Both the position numbers and the translations under genes were made by a program. A stretch of 64,000 bases of DNA from contig NZ_CP098400.1 in assembly GCF_023674465.1 (NCBI RefSeq), forward strand, positions 1,578,801-1,642,800, read 5' to 3'. Below the pieces are notes generated by a model that ran no database searches, was not told the origin of the DNA, and was given only the letters and a program-made list of their open reading frames with translations. Each line of letters opens with the position of its first letter. Position 1 is the first letter of the stretch. The DNA comes from Xiashengella succiniciproducens. GTDB lineage: Bacteria > Bacteroidota > Bacteroidia > Bacteroidales > Marinilabiliaceae. Of the stretch, positions 35,697 to 45,466 are shown in pieces.

Positions 35697-35987
35697 ATGG
35701 ACGATAAACTTTCTATACGTGTTAATGTCGCTGACAGGTACTATCCTTTAAGGGTTGATCCTAGTGATGAGGAGCGAATAAGAAAAGCGGCCAGGCTTAT
35801 TAACGATAAGGTCTTGCAGTACAAGCAGCGTTATAATGACAAGGACGTTCAGGACTTTTTGGCTATGGCTGCCTTACAGTTTGTTATTAAGGCATTGGAA
35901 GGTGAAGAAAGTCAGGATACTACACCCTTGATTAATGCAATTAGTTTGTTGGACCAAAAGCTGGAGAAGCTGTTGACAGAGGAATAG
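35697..35987 (+). CDS. zapA: Cell division protein ZapA
   Basis: 96-residue ZapA. The N-terminal globular part (SIRVNVADRYYPLRVDPSDE, then RKAARLINDKVLQYKQRY) and the C-terminal coiled coil match the family. ZapA cross-links FtsZ filaments at the division ring. It is coupled to the ZapB-like gene and is followed by the 77-base terminator-ended structure before rny. Confidence 0.9.
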   Translation: MDDKLSIRVNVADRYYPLRVDPSDEERIRKAARLINDKVLQYKQRYNDKDVQDFLAMAALQFVIKALEGEESQDTTPLINAISLLDQKLEKLLTEE

Positions 35988-36012
35988 TATTTGTTTTTTT
36001 TTGTAATTGTCC

Positions 36013-36089
36013 CGCATTTTTTTCCTGAGCCGGCTGGCCTGTATTGGGCTGCCTGCGCTTATAATTCCAGGAAAGAAGTGCGTTTTTTT
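36013..36089 (+). ncRNA. Structured RNA or composite terminator between zapA and rny
   Basis: A 15-bp stem (36013-36027 with 36068-36082; 13 Watson-Crick pairs and 2 G-U) encloses 40 bases that can form an inner hairpin with mismatches (AGCCGGCTGGCC and GGGCTGCCTGCGCT). The stem runs straight into seven T residues (36083-36089). It lies 25 bases after zapA and 23 before the rny ATG. It could be a plain terminator, a processed small RNA, or the 3' part of a longer RNA such as 6S. The sequence shows only the fold and the T-run. Confidence 0.45.
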
Positions 36090-36112
36090 ATATATGTTTA
36101 ATTGTACTGATA

Positions 36113-37642
36113 ATGGAAATAGTAATTGGAATATCGGCCTTTTTATTTGGCGGACTTGTAACATGGATTGCAGTAACACAAGCATTTAAGAACCGTGCCA
36201 AAAGGATAATCCGCGAGGCTGAAAATGAAGCTGAAGTCATCAAGAAGGAAAAGATGCTTCAGGCAAAGGAAAAGTTTCTACAGCTTAAGGCTGAACATGA
36301 AAAGGAAATAAACAGCAGAAATGCAAAGATACTGGCTTTGGAAAATAAGACAAAGCAAAGAGAGACTGCTGTTGCACAGCGTATTGAAGAGTATGCCCGA
36401 AAGAAAAAGGAACTTGATACAGTACGCGAAAATCTGGATGCTCAACTTGAAATAGTAGAAAAGAAGAACGAAGAATTAGATCGCCTGCACAAACAGCAGG
36501 TTGAGCAACTTGAAGCAATCTCAGGTATGTCTGCTGAAGAGGCCAGAGAGATGCTTATTGAATCTTTAAAGGCTGAGGCCAAAACCGAAGCAATGTCATA
36601 TATCAATGACATTATGGATGAAGCCAAGATTAATGCTTCAAGGGAAGCCAAGCGTATAGTACTAAATACTGTACAACGTGTTGCAACCGAAACTGCAATT
36701 GAAAATGCTGTTACTATCTTCCACATTGATTCGGATGAGATTAAGGGGCGTATCATTGGTCGTGAAGGTCGTAATATCAGGGCTCTTGAGGCTGCTACAG
36801 GAGTTGAGATTATTGTCGATGATACTCCTGAGGCAATTGTCCTTTCTGCATTCGATCCGATGCGCAGGGAAATTGCCCGTCTTGCACTTCATCAACTTGT
36901 AACTGACGGACGTATCCACCCCGCAAGAATTGAAGAGGTGGTTAACAAGGTTCGCAAGCAGGTAGAGGAAGAAGTAATCGAAACCGGTAAGCGTACTGCA
37001 ATAGACCTGGGAGTACACGGTTTGCATCCCGAGTTGATCAAGCTTGTTGGTAAAATGAAGTACAGGTCTTCCTATGGTCAAAACCTGTTACAGCACAGCC
37101 GTGAAACAGCTAATCTTTGTGCTTTGATGGCTGCTGAACTTGGACTAAATGCCAAGAGGGCCAAACGTGCCGGTCTGCTACACGATATTGGTAAAGTATC
37201 TGATGAGGATCCGGAATTACCACACGCAATCCTGGGTATGAAGCTTGCAGAGAAGTACAAGGAAAAACCGGATATCTGCAACGCTATAGGTGCTCACCAC
37301 GACGAGGTAGAAATGACTACCATGATTGCACCAATTATTCAGGTCTGTGATGCTATTTCAGGTGCACGTCCGGGAGCCCGCCGTGAAGTTGTAGAAGCAT
37401 ATATCAAGAGGTTGAACGACCTGGAAACCCTTGCTTTGAGTTATCCGGGTGTTCTTAAGACCTATGCTATTCAAGCTGGTAGGGAACTGCGTGTAATCGT
37501 AGGAAGTGAAAAGGTAAGTGATAAGGAGGCTGAAGAGCTGTCATACGATATAGCCAGAAAGATTCAAACAGAGATGACCTATCCAGGCCAGGTAAAGATC
37601 ACAGTAATCAGGGAAACGAGAGCAATTAGTATTGCAAAATAA
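36113..37642 (+). CDS. rny: Ribonuclease Y
   Basis: 509-residue RNase Y, usual length. An N-terminal membrane segment (about 3-22) anchors it, followed by a long charged coiled coil (about 30-190). The KH domain begins near 210 ([15 protein letters not shown]). The HD domain has His357/Asp358 in LLHDIGK. It is a 5'-end-sensitive endoribonuclease that starts mRNA decay at the membrane. It follows zapA and the structured element, and ends at a strong terminator. Confidence 0.96.
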   Translation: MEIVIGISAFLFGGLVTWIAVTQAFKNRAKRIIREAENEAEVIKKEKMLQAKEKFLQLKAEHEKEINSRNAKILALENKTKQRETAVAQRIEEYARKKKELDTVRENLDAQLEIVEKKNEELDRLHKQQVEQLEAISGMSAEEAREMLIESLKAEAKTEAMSYINDIMDEAKINASREAKRIVLNTVQRVATETAIENAVTIFHIDSDEIKGRIIGREGRNIRALEAATGVEIIVDDTPEAIVLSAFDPMRREIARLALHQLVTDGRIHPARIEEVVNKVRKQVEEEVIETGKRTAIDLGVHGLHPELIKLVGKMKYRSSYGQNLLQHSRETANLCALMAAELGLNAKRAKRAGLLHDIGKVSDEDPELPHAILGMKLAEKYKEKPDICNAIGAHHDEVEMTTMIAPIIQVCDAISGARPGARREVVEAYIKRLNDLETLALSYPGVLKTYAIQAGRELRVIVGSEKVSDKEAEELSYDIARKIQTEMTYPGQVKITVIRETRAISIAK

Positions 37643-37673
37643 TAAGACAGGTAATTAACCTACAATGTATTTG

Positions 37674-37706
37674 AAATAAGCAGGCAGGCAAGCCTGCTTA
37701 TTTTTT
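37674..37706 (+). terminator. Intrinsic terminator after rny
   Basis: A 12-bp perfect stem (37674-37685 with 37692-37703), 6-base loop, T-run to 37706. Confidence 0.88.
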
Positions 37707-37800
37707 ATCCATGGGCTTGTTACCGTAAGGAATCATACTGAAATTAGCTCTCTGGGGCAATAAAATTTTCCAAGAGTAGTTTTAACGCATCGGGCGGAAT

Positions 37801-37832
37801 GTTGTAGCATAGGGTATTTCTTACTATTTTTG
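37801..37832 (+). promoter_or_regulatory. Promoter of the nucleotide-sugar operon
   Basis: GTTG (37801-37804), 20-base spacer, TATTTTTG (37825-37832): one mismatch from the full Bacteroidota consensus. Predicted start is near 37839, 15 bases before the epimerase ATG. Confidence 0.6.
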
Positions 37833-37853
37833 TTTAAATGAAAACTGAATATC

Positions 37854-38840
37854 ATGGGGCTTATTGAAAACCAGTCCGTTCTTGTTACCGGAGGAGCCGG
37901 ATTTATCGGATCAAACATTATCGAGAAACTTCTGAAGCAGAACAACAGGGTGGTATGCCTTGATAATTTTGCCACGGGAAAGCGGGAAAATATTGCCGCC
38001 TATATGAATAATCCGGCCTTCAGACTTATTGAAGGGGATATCCGCGATTTGGACACTTGTCGTAAGGCTGTAGAAGGAGCGAACATAGTACTACATCAGG
38101 CAGCTCTTGGATCAGTTCCACGTTCCGTTAAGGATCCGCTTACATCGAACGAGGTTAATGTCAGTGGCTTTCTCAATGTCCTTGTTGCTTCACGAGATGC
38201 AGGAGTCAAGCGTATTGTATATGCTGCCAGCAGTTCAACTTACGGAGACAGTAAGGATCTGCCCAAGGTAGAGGATAGAATAGGAAAGCCGATGTCGCCC
38301 TATGCAGTTACCAAATATGTAAATGAGTTATATGCTTCAGTGTTTGCCAATCTTTATGGCATGGAGCTTATAGGACTTAGATATTTCAATGTGTTTGGCC
38401 CACGTCAGGATCCTTTCGGTGCCTATGCAGCAGTTATTCCACTCTTTGTAAAGGCACTTATTGCAAAAGAATCTCCAAGGATAAATGGAGACGGGACTTA
38501 TTCAAGGGACTTTACCTACGTTGTAAATGTGGTTCAGGCCAACGAAAGGGCAGCCACAACCACCAACCCTGATGCGGTAAATACTGTGTTTAATGTTGCC
38601 TGTGGTGAAAGGACAAGTATTCAGAATCTGTTTGATATATTACGGGATAAGCTAAGCCGCTTTGACGGGGCTATAGCATCAGTAGAACCCATCTATGGTG
38701 AAGTACGTTTAGGAGATGTACCCCATTCACTTGCATCTATTGAAAAGGCACAAAGCCTGCTTGGATATAAACCAACTCACCTTTTTGCCGACGGTATTGA
38801 GGAGGCAATAAACTGGTACTGGGAAAACCTGAAGAGCTGA
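37854..38840 (+). CDS. NAD-dependent sugar-nucleotide epimerase (WbpP/GalE-like)
   Basis: 328-residue extended SDR enzyme. The NAD site GGAGFIGS is at 13-20, and the catalytic triad is Ser126-128 region (AASSSTYGDS), Tyr150 and Lys154. The sequence is closest in feel to WbpP-type UDP-N-acetylglucosamine 4-epimerases (RYFNVFGPRQDP, FNVACGERTS), which act on UDP-GlcNAc/GalNAc or their uronates. It heads the group with gmd and fcl. Which UDP-sugar it uses cannot be told from sequence alone. Confidence 0.85.
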   Translation: MGLIENQSVLVTGGAGFIGSNIIEKLLKQNNRVVCLDNFATGKRENIAAYMNNPAFRLIEGDIRDLDTCRKAVEGANIVLHQAALGSVPRSVKDPLTSNEVNVSGFLNVLVASRDAGVKRIVYAASSSTYGDSKDLPKVEDRIGKPMSPYAVTKYVNELYASVFANLYGMELIGLRYFNVFGPRQDPFGAYAAVIPLFVKALIAKESPRINGDGTYSRDFTYVVNVVQANERAATTTNPDAVNTVFNVACGERTSIQNLFDILRDKLSRFDGAIASVEPIYGEVRLGDVPHSLASIEKAQSLLGYKPTHLFADGIEEAINWYWENLKS

Positions 38841-38908
38841 ATAATATGCTGTTCAGCTCAATAATGACTATATTTCGACATTAAAACCCAAATTAAGTAA
38901 ATCTTATC

Positions 38909-40024
38909 ATGGCTAAGGTTGCATTAATCACCGGTGTTACCGGTCAGGACGGAGCCTACCTGTCTGAGTATCTTTTGAAAAAGGGTTACATAGTACATGG
39001 TATTAAAAGGCGTAGTTCTCTTTTCAACACTGACAGGATAGATCATATCTATCAGGATCCACATGCAGAAAACAGAAATTTTATTCTGCATTATGGTGAT
39101 CTTACAGATTCAACCAATATTATCAGGATAGTACAGGAAACCCAGCCTGACGAAATATACAATCTGGCTGCAATGTCACACGTTGGAGTGAGTTTTGACA
39201 CACCAGAATACACTGCAAATGCTGACGGAATAGGCACTCTGCGCTTTCTGGAGGCTATCAGGCTACTTGGACTTACAAAGAAGACCCGTTTTTATCAGGC
39301 TTCAACAAGTGAACTCTATGGAATGGTTCAGGAAGTTCCCCAGTCTGAAAAGACCCCATTCTATCCGCGGTCACCTTATGCTGTGGCTAAGCTCTATGCT
39401 TACTGGATCTGTGTAAACTACAGGGAAGCATACAACATGTATGCATGTAACGGAATCCTGTTCAATCACGAGTCTCCAATCAGAGGTGAAACTTTTGTTA
39501 CCCGTAAGATCACAAGGGCTGTTTCACGTATTGCACTTGGACTACAGGAAAAGTTATATCTGGGTAATCTTTCTGCTAAGCGTGACTGGGGTCATGCCAA
39601 GGACTATGTCAAGGCTATGTATCTGATTCTGCAACAGGATAGACCAGACGATTTTGTTGTCGCTACAGGTGTTACCACTGAGGTTCGTGACTTTGTGCGT
39701 ATGACTTTTGCCTACCTTGGATGTGAAGTGGAATTCAGAGGGACCGGTGTTGAAGAAAAGGGATATGTAATAAGCAGTAGCAATGATGAATACAAGAACC
39801 TAATAGGGAAGTGCGTTGTTGAAGTTGACCCGAGGTATTTCAGACCTGCTGAAGTTGAACTGCTTATTGGTGATCCGTCTAAGGCTAAGAGTGTATTGGG
39901 TTGGGAACCACAATATGACCTAAATGCTCTTATTGAAGATATGATGGGTTCTGATCTCAAGTTGATGCAGAAAGAAAAGTATCTCAAAGATGGTGGATAC
40001 AAAACATTAAACTACTTTGAATGA
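38909..40024 (+). CDS. gmd: GDP-mannose 4,6-dehydratase
   Basis: 371-residue dehydratase, first committed step from GDP-mannose toward GDP-L-fucose. The NADP site [14 protein letters not shown] starts at 9. The active site has Thr133/Glu135 (ASTSELYG) and Tyr157/Lys161 ([12 protein letters not shown]). Family blocks GIKRRSS and NRFNHESP-equivalent ([18 protein letters not shown]) are intact. The stop overlaps the fcl ATG by 4 bases, showing coupled translation. Confidence 0.97.
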   Translation: MAKVALITGVTGQDGAYLSEYLLKKGYIVHGIKRRSSLFNTDRIDHIYQDPHAENRNFILHYGDLTDSTNIIRIVQETQPDEIYNLAAMSHVGVSFDTPEYTANADGIGTLRFLEAIRLLGLTKKTRFYQASTSELYGMVQEVPQSEKTPFYPRSPYAVAKLYAYWICVNYREAYNMYACNGILFNHESPIRGETFVTRKITRAVSRIALGLQEKLYLGNLSAKRDWGHAKDYVKAMYLILQQDRPDDFVVATGVTTEVRDFVRMTFAYLGCEVEFRGTGVEEKGYVISSSNDEYKNLIGKCVVEVDPRYFRPAEVELLIGDPSKAKSVLGWEPQYDLNALIEDMMGSDLKLMQKEKYLKDGGYKTLNYFE

Positions 40025-41109
40025 TGCAAAAAGATAGTAAGATCTTTGTTGCCGGACACAGGGGACTGGTTGGATCAGCAATTACCAGGAAGCTGCAAAT
40101 GGACGGTTTTACAAATCTTATTCTGAAGGGACGTGAAGAGCTTGATCTTCGCGATCAGGCTGCTGTGGAGGATTTCTTCATGAAAGAAAGGCCTGAGTTC
40201 GTTTTTCTTGCAGCTGCCAAGGTTGGAGGTATTATGGCCAATAATACTTACAGGGCAGATTTTATATACGAGAACCTTCAGATTCAGAACAACATAATCC
40301 ATAGCTCCTACAAGAGTGGGGTCAGGAAACTGCTCTTTTTGGGCAGTTCCTGTATTTATCCAAGGGAAGCCCCTCAGCCAATGAAAGAGGATAGTCTGCT
40401 TACCAGTCCGCTTGAATACACTAATGAGCCTTATGCTATAGCCAAGATTGCCGGTATCAAGATGTGCGAGTCGTACAATATTCAGTACGGCACCGATTAT
40501 ATAGCAGTGATGCCGACAAATCTATATGGACCCAATGACAACTACAATCTTGAGAATTCTCACGTATTGCCTGCTCTTATCAGGAAGATGCATCTTGGTA
40601 AACTTATAATGGAGGGTAATATGGCAGGAGTGAGGGAGGATCTACACAAGCGTCCGATAGGTAGTGTGGATCTCTCAGTGAATGATGCTCAGTTGCATGC
40701 TCAGTTTGAAAGATTTGGTATCTACACACAATCCGCAGAAGTTGAGATTAAACTTTGGGGCAGTGGTACACCCTTACGTGAATTTCTTCATTCAGACGAC
40801 CTTGCAGAGGCTGTACTCTTTGTAATGAACAACATTAGCTTTGCCGACATAGTAAAGGAAAGAGGACTTAAGGAGATTCGTAATACCCACTTAAACATCG
40901 GTTCCGGAGTAGATTTGCCGATTGCCGAACTTGCAAAGAAGGTGAAAGAGATAGTAGGATTCAAGGGGCAAATAAGCTGGGATTCTTCAAAACCTGATGG
41001 CACATACAGAAAGCTTATGGATGTTGGTGGACTTGCAGCTTTAGGCTGGAAGGCCAGGATTACACTTGATGATGGTATTCGTATGGTTTACAATCAGTAT
41101 TGTAGTTAA
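40021..41109 (+). CDS. fcl: GDP-L-fucose synthase
   Basis: 362-residue epimerase-reductase making GDP-L-fucose from the Gmd product. NADP site GHRGLVGSA (12-20), Cys111 in LGSSCIYP, and Tyr138/Lys142 in [10 protein letters not shown] are the active-site features. An insertion of about 50 residues near 205-250 ([14 protein letters not shown]) is longer than in E. coli WcaG and is common in Bacteroidota. With gmd it supplies fucose for surface polysaccharide or glycoproteins. The start is one of two adjacent ATG codons. Confidence 0.96.
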   Translation: MMQKDSKIFVAGHRGLVGSAITRKLQMDGFTNLILKGREELDLRDQAAVEDFFMKERPEFVFLAAAKVGGIMANNTYRADFIYENLQIQNNIIHSSYKSGVRKLLFLGSSCIYPREAPQPMKEDSLLTSPLEYTNEPYAIAKIAGIKMCESYNIQYGTDYIAVMPTNLYGPNDNYNLENSHVLPALIRKMHLGKLIMEGNMAGVREDLHKRPIGSVDLSVNDAQLHAQFERFGIYTQSAEVEIKLWGSGTPLREFLHSDDLAEAVLFVMNNISFADIVKERGLKEIRNTHLNIGSGVDLPIAELAKKVKEIVGFKGQISWDSSKPDGTYRKLMDVGGLAALGWKARITLDDGIRMVYNQYCS

Positions 41110-41136
41110 CCAGTTCAAATTTAGAGACTAATACAG

Positions 41137-42327
41137 ATGTCACAGTTTGACAGAATTATTGATCGCAGCGGAACCAGGGCTATCAAACTGGAATCGCGTG
41201 AGCGTTTATTTGGTGATCCTGATGTAATTCCATTATGGGTTGCAGATATGGATTTTGCAGCTCCACCAGCTGTTGTAAAAGCTATCAAAGATCGTACTGA
41301 GCACCCGATATTTGGCTATACTACCAGAGGACAGGCCTTTCTGGATGCAATAAGCTCCTGGCTTAAGAGACGCTATGAATGGGATGTGGATCAATCATGG
41401 ATAGAGTTTTCCCCCGGAGTTGTTCCGAATCTGGGTCTTGCTGTTCAGGCACTTACAAAACAGGGTGAGGGTGTTATTATCCAACCACCGGTATATCCAC
41501 CGTTTTTCGGTGTAGTAAGGGACTTTGACCGTAAGGTTGTGGAGAATCCACTAGTAAATGCTGAAGAGGGCTACAAAGTTGATTTTGATCATTTTGAGAA
41601 ACTATGTGCTGACCCGTCAAATACACTTTTCATCCTCTGTCATCCCCATAACCCTGTAGGTAGGGTGTGGACTCCCGAGGAACTGCGTAGGATGGGTGAG
41701 ATATGTATCAAACATGGAGTTTCAATCGTGTCTGACGAGATACATTGTGACCTGACTTTATTTGGTAACAGGCACAGGCCCATGGCTACAATTTCTCCTG
41801 AGATAGCAGATATAACGGTGACATGTATGGCACCGAGCAAGACCTTCAATCTGGCAGGATTCAGTACCTCTTATATGATTGCATCAAATAAGGAGCTGCT
41901 AAATAAGTGCAGGGAGCAGGTGATGGCATATCACCTGCATATGGGAAATGTATTTGGATCCATAGCACTTGAAGCGGCCTATAATGAATCTGAAGATTGG
42001 CTGGAAAATTTGAAGAAATATTTGGAAGGAAATATTAACTTGGTAATAGAAACAGTTGAAAAAGAGATGCCTGAAGTGAAGGTCAGACGCCCGGAGGCAA
42101 CCTATTTGCTGTGGATGGATTTTAGTGCCTGGAATCTAAAGCAAAGTGATCTTAAGACCTTGCTTTATGGAAAGGCAAGAGTTGGCTTAAACGACGGTGT
42201 TAGCTTTGGAAAGGAAGGTCGCGGGTTTATGCGTATGAATGTAGCCAGTCCGCGTTCCATCATTGAAAAGGCTATGCAAAACATAGTAGAAGTAAGAAGT
42301 AATGAATTAATTAAACTGAATCCTTGA
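41137..42327 (+). CDS. PatB/MalY-type aminotransferase (probable cystathionine beta-lyase)
   Basis: 396-residue class I/II PLP enzyme. The PLP Lys is residue 235 in MAPSKTFNLAG. N-terminal VIPLWVADMDFAAPP and the CHPHNPVGR motif are MalY/PatB hallmarks. These enzymes cleave cystathionine to homocysteine, pyruvate and ammonia; some have other C-S lyase uses. It starts 27 bases after fcl, so it may share that transcript. The stop overlaps the next ATG by one base (TGATG). Confidence 0.88.
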   Translation: MSQFDRIIDRSGTRAIKLESRERLFGDPDVIPLWVADMDFAAPPAVVKAIKDRTEHPIFGYTTRGQAFLDAISSWLKRRYEWDVDQSWIEFSPGVVPNLGLAVQALTKQGEGVIIQPPVYPPFFGVVRDFDRKVVENPLVNAEEGYKVDFDHFEKLCADPSNTLFILCHPHNPVGRVWTPEELRRMGEICIKHGVSIVSDEIHCDLTLFGNRHRPMATISPEIADITVTCMAPSKTFNLAGFSTSYMIASNKELLNKCREQVMAYHLHMGNVFGSIALEAAYNESEDWLENLKKYLEGNINLVIETVEKEMPEVKVRRPEATYLLWMDFSAWNLKQSDLKTLLYGKARVGLNDGVSFGKEGRGFMRMNVASPRSIIEKAMQNIVEVRSNELIKLNP

Positions 42328-43151
42328 TGAAGAAGATGGTTTTTAGGGGTAAACCGGGCAGGGTCGCAATAATTGCTCTTGCTGCAGGACTGATTATCTG
42401 GGCATGTTCTACGGTACCGCTCACAGGTCGTCGTCAGTTGAGCCTTGTGGCTGACAGTGAGATCAATGCTTTGAGTTTTAGTCAGTATGATGAATTTCTG
42501 AAGGAAAACAAACTCTCTACCAATGCTGAGCAGACAGCAATGATTAAGAGTGTTGGTAAAAAGATCGCTGCTGCTGTAGAGTCTTACCTCTCTCAGAATG
42601 GTATGTCCGACAGAATAGAAGGATTTGCATGGGAGTTCAACTTGGTTGATGATGCTACTCCAAATGCATGGTGTATGCCTGGTGGCAAGGTAGTCTTCTA
42701 CACTGGCATTTTACCTATCTGCCAGGATGAAAATGGTATTGCAGTTGTTATGGGCCACGAAATTGCGCACGCAGTTGCTAAGCATGGTAGCGAACGTATG
42801 TCACAGCAGATGGCTGCTGAATTAGGTTCAGCTACTCTGACCGCATTGCTGGCTGAGCAGCCAGAAACAACAAAGCAAATAGCACAGCTTGCTTTTGGTG
42901 TTGGCACCCAATATGGTGTACTGCTTCCTTATTCAAGGACACACGAAACTGAAGCTGACAGGCTTGGTTTGATCTTTATGGCTATAGCCGGCTATGATCC
43001 TTCCACTGCAATTAGTTTCTGGCAAAGAATGGCTGAAATGAGCGGTGGAGCAAATGTGCCTCAGTTTCTGAGTACTCACCCAAGTAATACTACACGTATT
43101 ACCAACCTGCAAAGTTTCCTGCCTGAAGCATTTCAATACTACAAGAAGTAA
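42327..43151 (+). CDS. M48-family metallopeptidase lipoprotein
   Basis: 274 residues. Lipoprotein signal with lipobox IWAC, Cys27. The M48 zinc motif HEIAH is at 144-148, with the distal Glu in RTHETEADRLG. It resembles the catalytic domain of BepA/LoiP-type periplasmic proteases that check outer-membrane protein assembly. ATG 42327 overlaps the stop of the lyase gene (TGATG) and is preferred to the TTG at 42324. A large terminator follows. Confidence 0.9.
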   Translation: MKKMVFRGKPGRVAIIALAAGLIIWACSTVPLTGRRQLSLVADSEINALSFSQYDEFLKENKLSTNAEQTAMIKSVGKKIAAAVESYLSQNGMSDRIEGFAWEFNLVDDATPNAWCMPGGKVVFYTGILPICQDENGIAVVMGHEIAHAVAKHGSERMSQQMAAELGSATLTALLAEQPETTKQIAQLAFGVGTQYGVLLPYSRTHETEADRLGLIFMAIAGYDPSTAISFWQRMAEMSGGANVPQFLSTHPSNTTRITNLQSFLPEAFQYYKK

Positions 43152-43173
43152 AATTATCCAGGACATATTATAA

Positions 43174-43258
43174 GAGGTTGCCCTAAGAGGTGAACTGCCC
43201 CCCAAAAGTAAGACAAAAAACTTTTGGGGGGCAGTTCAGGGGGCAGCCTCTTTTTTTT
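43174..43258 (+). terminator. Large two-tier terminator hairpin
   Basis: Outer stem GAGGTTGCCC (43174-43183) with GGGCAGCCTC (43241-43250), one G-U. Inner stem is 18 bp and perfect (43191-43208 with 43221-43238), with six C and six G residues in its arms, and a 12-base loop. Eight T residues follow. It stops the M48 transcript; the last T residues meet the kdsA stop. Confidence 0.9.
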
Positions 43259-44075
43259 AAAACGACCTGACTACGCTTCTTAGAGCCGCAAGTCTGGTAA
43301 GCATTGGTTCCAGAAGGTCGAGTTTTAACATGTTGGCTCCGTCTGATTTTGCATTAGCAGGATCCGGATGGGTTTCAAGGAAGAAACCGTCGACACCAAC
43401 TGCAACACCGGCTCTTGCAATGGTTTCAATAAGCTGGGGTCTGCCTCCTGTGACACCAGATGATTGATTTGGTTGCTGTAGGGAATGAGTGATATCAAGT
43501 ACAACAGGGACACCAAACTGCTGCATATCGGGTATTCCCCTGTAATCAACAATCAGGTCACGGTAGCCAAACATAGTGCCACGGTCGGTAATCATAACCT
43601 TATCGTTGCCGGAATCTCTTACCTTGTTAATAGCATAGATCATTGATTCAGGAGCAACAAACTGGCCCTTTTTGATATTTACAACCTTGCCGGTCCGGGC
43701 TGCAGCTACCACTATATCAGTCTGTCTGCAAAGGAAGGCCGGAATCTGAAGTATATCAACATATTCCGCAGCCATTCCAGCTTCAGGAGCTGAGTGAATA
43801 TCAGTCACAGTAGGCACCCCAAATGTCTCGTGTACTTTCCTTAGGATCTTAAGGGCCTTTTCATCACCGATACCGGCAAATGAATCAATCCTCGATCTGT
43901 TTGCCTTACGGTATGAGCCTTTGAAAACATAGGGTATCTTAAGCTTGTCACAAACCCTGAGTATCTCTTCCGCAATTTCAAGAGCCATCCTTTCACCTTC
44001 GATGGCACAGGGGCCGGCTAGAAGGAAAAACTGGCCGCTGTCTGTATGTTTTATACCTTTAACGGTCTCGATCAT
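43257..44075 (-). CDS. kdsA: 3-deoxy-8-phosphooctulonate synthase (Kdo-8-P synthase)
   Basis: 272-residue aldolase condensing arabinose 5-phosphate with phosphoenolpyruvate to give Kdo-8-phosphate for lipopolysaccharide. Family blocks are FLLAGPCAIEGE, FKGSYRKANRSR, VTDIHS, LQIPAFLCRQTD and DRGTMFGYRDLIVD. The absence of the metal-site Cys cannot be judged safely here. It is the second gene of a minus-strand operon, 12 bases after rarA. It shows an outer membrane with Kdo-containing lipid. Confidence 0.95.
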   Translation of the reverse strand: MIETVKGIKHTDSGQFFLLAGPCAIEGERMALEIAEEILRVCDKLKIPYVFKGSYRKANRSRIDSFAGIGDEKALKILRKVHETFGVPTVTDIHSAPEAGMAAEYVDILQIPAFLCRQTDIVVAAARTGKVVNIKKGQFVAPESMIYAINKVRDSGNDKVMITDRGTMFGYRDLIVDYRGIPDMQQFGVPVVLDITHSLQQPNQSSGVTGGRPQLIETIARAGVAVGVDGFFLETHPDPANAKSDGANMLKLDLLEPMLTRLAALRSVVRSF

Positions 44076-44087
44076 ATTATCAAGTAT

Positions 44088-45362
44088 TTATTTTTTCTTC
44101 CACAATTGTTCCATTCTTTCTCTGAGTTTTGCTTCCTGCTGATTATCCTGAGCCTTCCAGAGAGTTTTATTCTTCAGCTTTTCAGGCATATAATCCTGCT
44201 GAACAAAATTTCCGGGATAATCGTGAGCGTATTTATATTCCTTCCCATAATCAAGGTCTTTCATCAGTTTGGTAGGTGAATTACGAAGGTGCAGTGGCAC
44301 TGGCAGATTTCCAGTATCCCTTACAAGTCCCTGAGCCTCGTTGATTGCCATATAGGCAGAGTTACTTTTGGGACTGGTAGCCAGGTAAATTGCGACCTCA
44401 CTAAGTATTATCCTGCCTTCGGGCCAGCCAACCATCTGAATTGCCTGAAAGGCACTTGTTGCCAGCAATAATGCATTGGGATTAGCAAGTCCTACATCCT
44501 CGGCAGCCGATATCAGCAGACGGCGCGCGATAAACTTAGGATCCTCGCCACCTTCAACCATGCGGGCAAGCCAGTAGACAGTGGCATCCGGATCGCTTCC
44601 TCGTATGGACTTTATAAAGGCTGAGATTATATCATAGTGCATCTCCCCATTCTTGTCATACTGAGCCGGATTCTGCTGAAGGAGTTCCGTAATATTAGTA
44701 TTATTTATCACCACCGGCTCATCATCAGGGTATGCATTAACTAGGAGTTCCAGTATATTCAGAAATTTTCGCGCATCACCGCCAGCAAAGCGAAACAAAG
44801 CTTCATCCTCCTCAAGGATTAGTTCCCTTTTACTTACAAGTACATCCTCCTTTACCACCTTTTGGTATAACTCCATTAAGTCGGAGTTTTCCAATGGTTT
44901 CAGGACATATACCTGACAACGGGAAAGGAGGGGAGAGATAACCTCAAATGAGGGGTTTTCAGTTGTAGCACCAATCAGTGTAAGTACCCCCTCTTCGACA
45001 GCACCCAGCAGGCTGTCCTGCTGGGACTTGCTAAAACGGTGTATTTCATCGATAAAGAGGATGGCGGATGCAGAGTTGAAAAAACGGGAATTACGAGCCT
45101 TTTCAATAGCTTCTCTTACATCTTTAACCCCAGAGGAAACAGCCGACAGTATGTAAAACGGACGTTCCAGTCTCACAGCCATAATCTTAGCCAGAGTGGT
45201 TTTGCCAACCCCCGGTGGTCCCCAAAGGATAATTGACGAGAGTCGTCCGGATTCCAACATCTTACGCAGCACGGCATTTTCACCCACAAGGTGCTTCTGT
45301 CCGATATAATCGTCCAGCGACCTGGGGCGCATACGTTCTGCCAATGGGGGAAATGAACTCAT
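44088..45362 (-). CDS. rarA: Replication-associated recombination protein A (RarA/MgsA)
   Basis: 424-residue AAA+ ATPase like the E. coli RarA and yeast Mgs1. Walker A GPPGVGKTT at 48-56, Walker B AILFIDEIHRF, and sensor ATTENPSFEV. The C-terminal MgsA domain contains YWLARMVEGGEDP. It acts at stalled replication forks. It lies before kdsA by 12 bases; a -7 element at 45384 probably drives both. Confidence 0.94.
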   Translation of the reverse strand: MSSFPPLAERMRPRSLDDYIGQKHLVGENAVLRKMLESGRLSSIILWGPPGVGKTTLAKIMAVRLERPFYILSAVSSGVKDVREAIEKARNSRFFNSASAILFIDEIHRFSKSQQDSLLGAVEEGVLTLIGATTENPSFEVISPLLSRCQVYVLKPLENSDLMELYQKVVKEDVLVSKRELILEEDEALFRFAGGDARKFLNILELLVNAYPDDEPVVINNTNITELLQQNPAQYDKNGEMHYDIISAFIKSIRGSDPDATVYWLARMVEGGEDPKFIARRLLISAAEDVGLANPNALLLATSAFQAIQMVGWPEGRIILSEVAIYLATSPKSNSAYMAINEAQGLVRDTGNLPVPLHLRNSPTKLMKDLDYGKEYKYAHDYPGNFVQQDYMPEKLKNKTLWKAQDNQQEAKLRERMEQLWKKK

Positions 45363-45383
45363 CAGGAACTGTTTTAAAACTTT

Positions 45384-45391
45384 GCAAAGTT
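45384..45391 (-). promoter_or_regulatory. Candidate promoter of the rarA-kdsA operon
   Basis: Minus-strand TAACTTTG matches TAnnTTTG. Predicted start is near 45377, 15 bases before the rarA ATG. A -33 box at the usual spacing is not seen. Confidence 0.45.
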
Positions 45392-45466
45392 AGCTTTTTC
45401 GGACGACAAAACTCCACAACCTTATCCTTGTCCGACTGTTTTATATAATACTAAAATACGCAAAAA

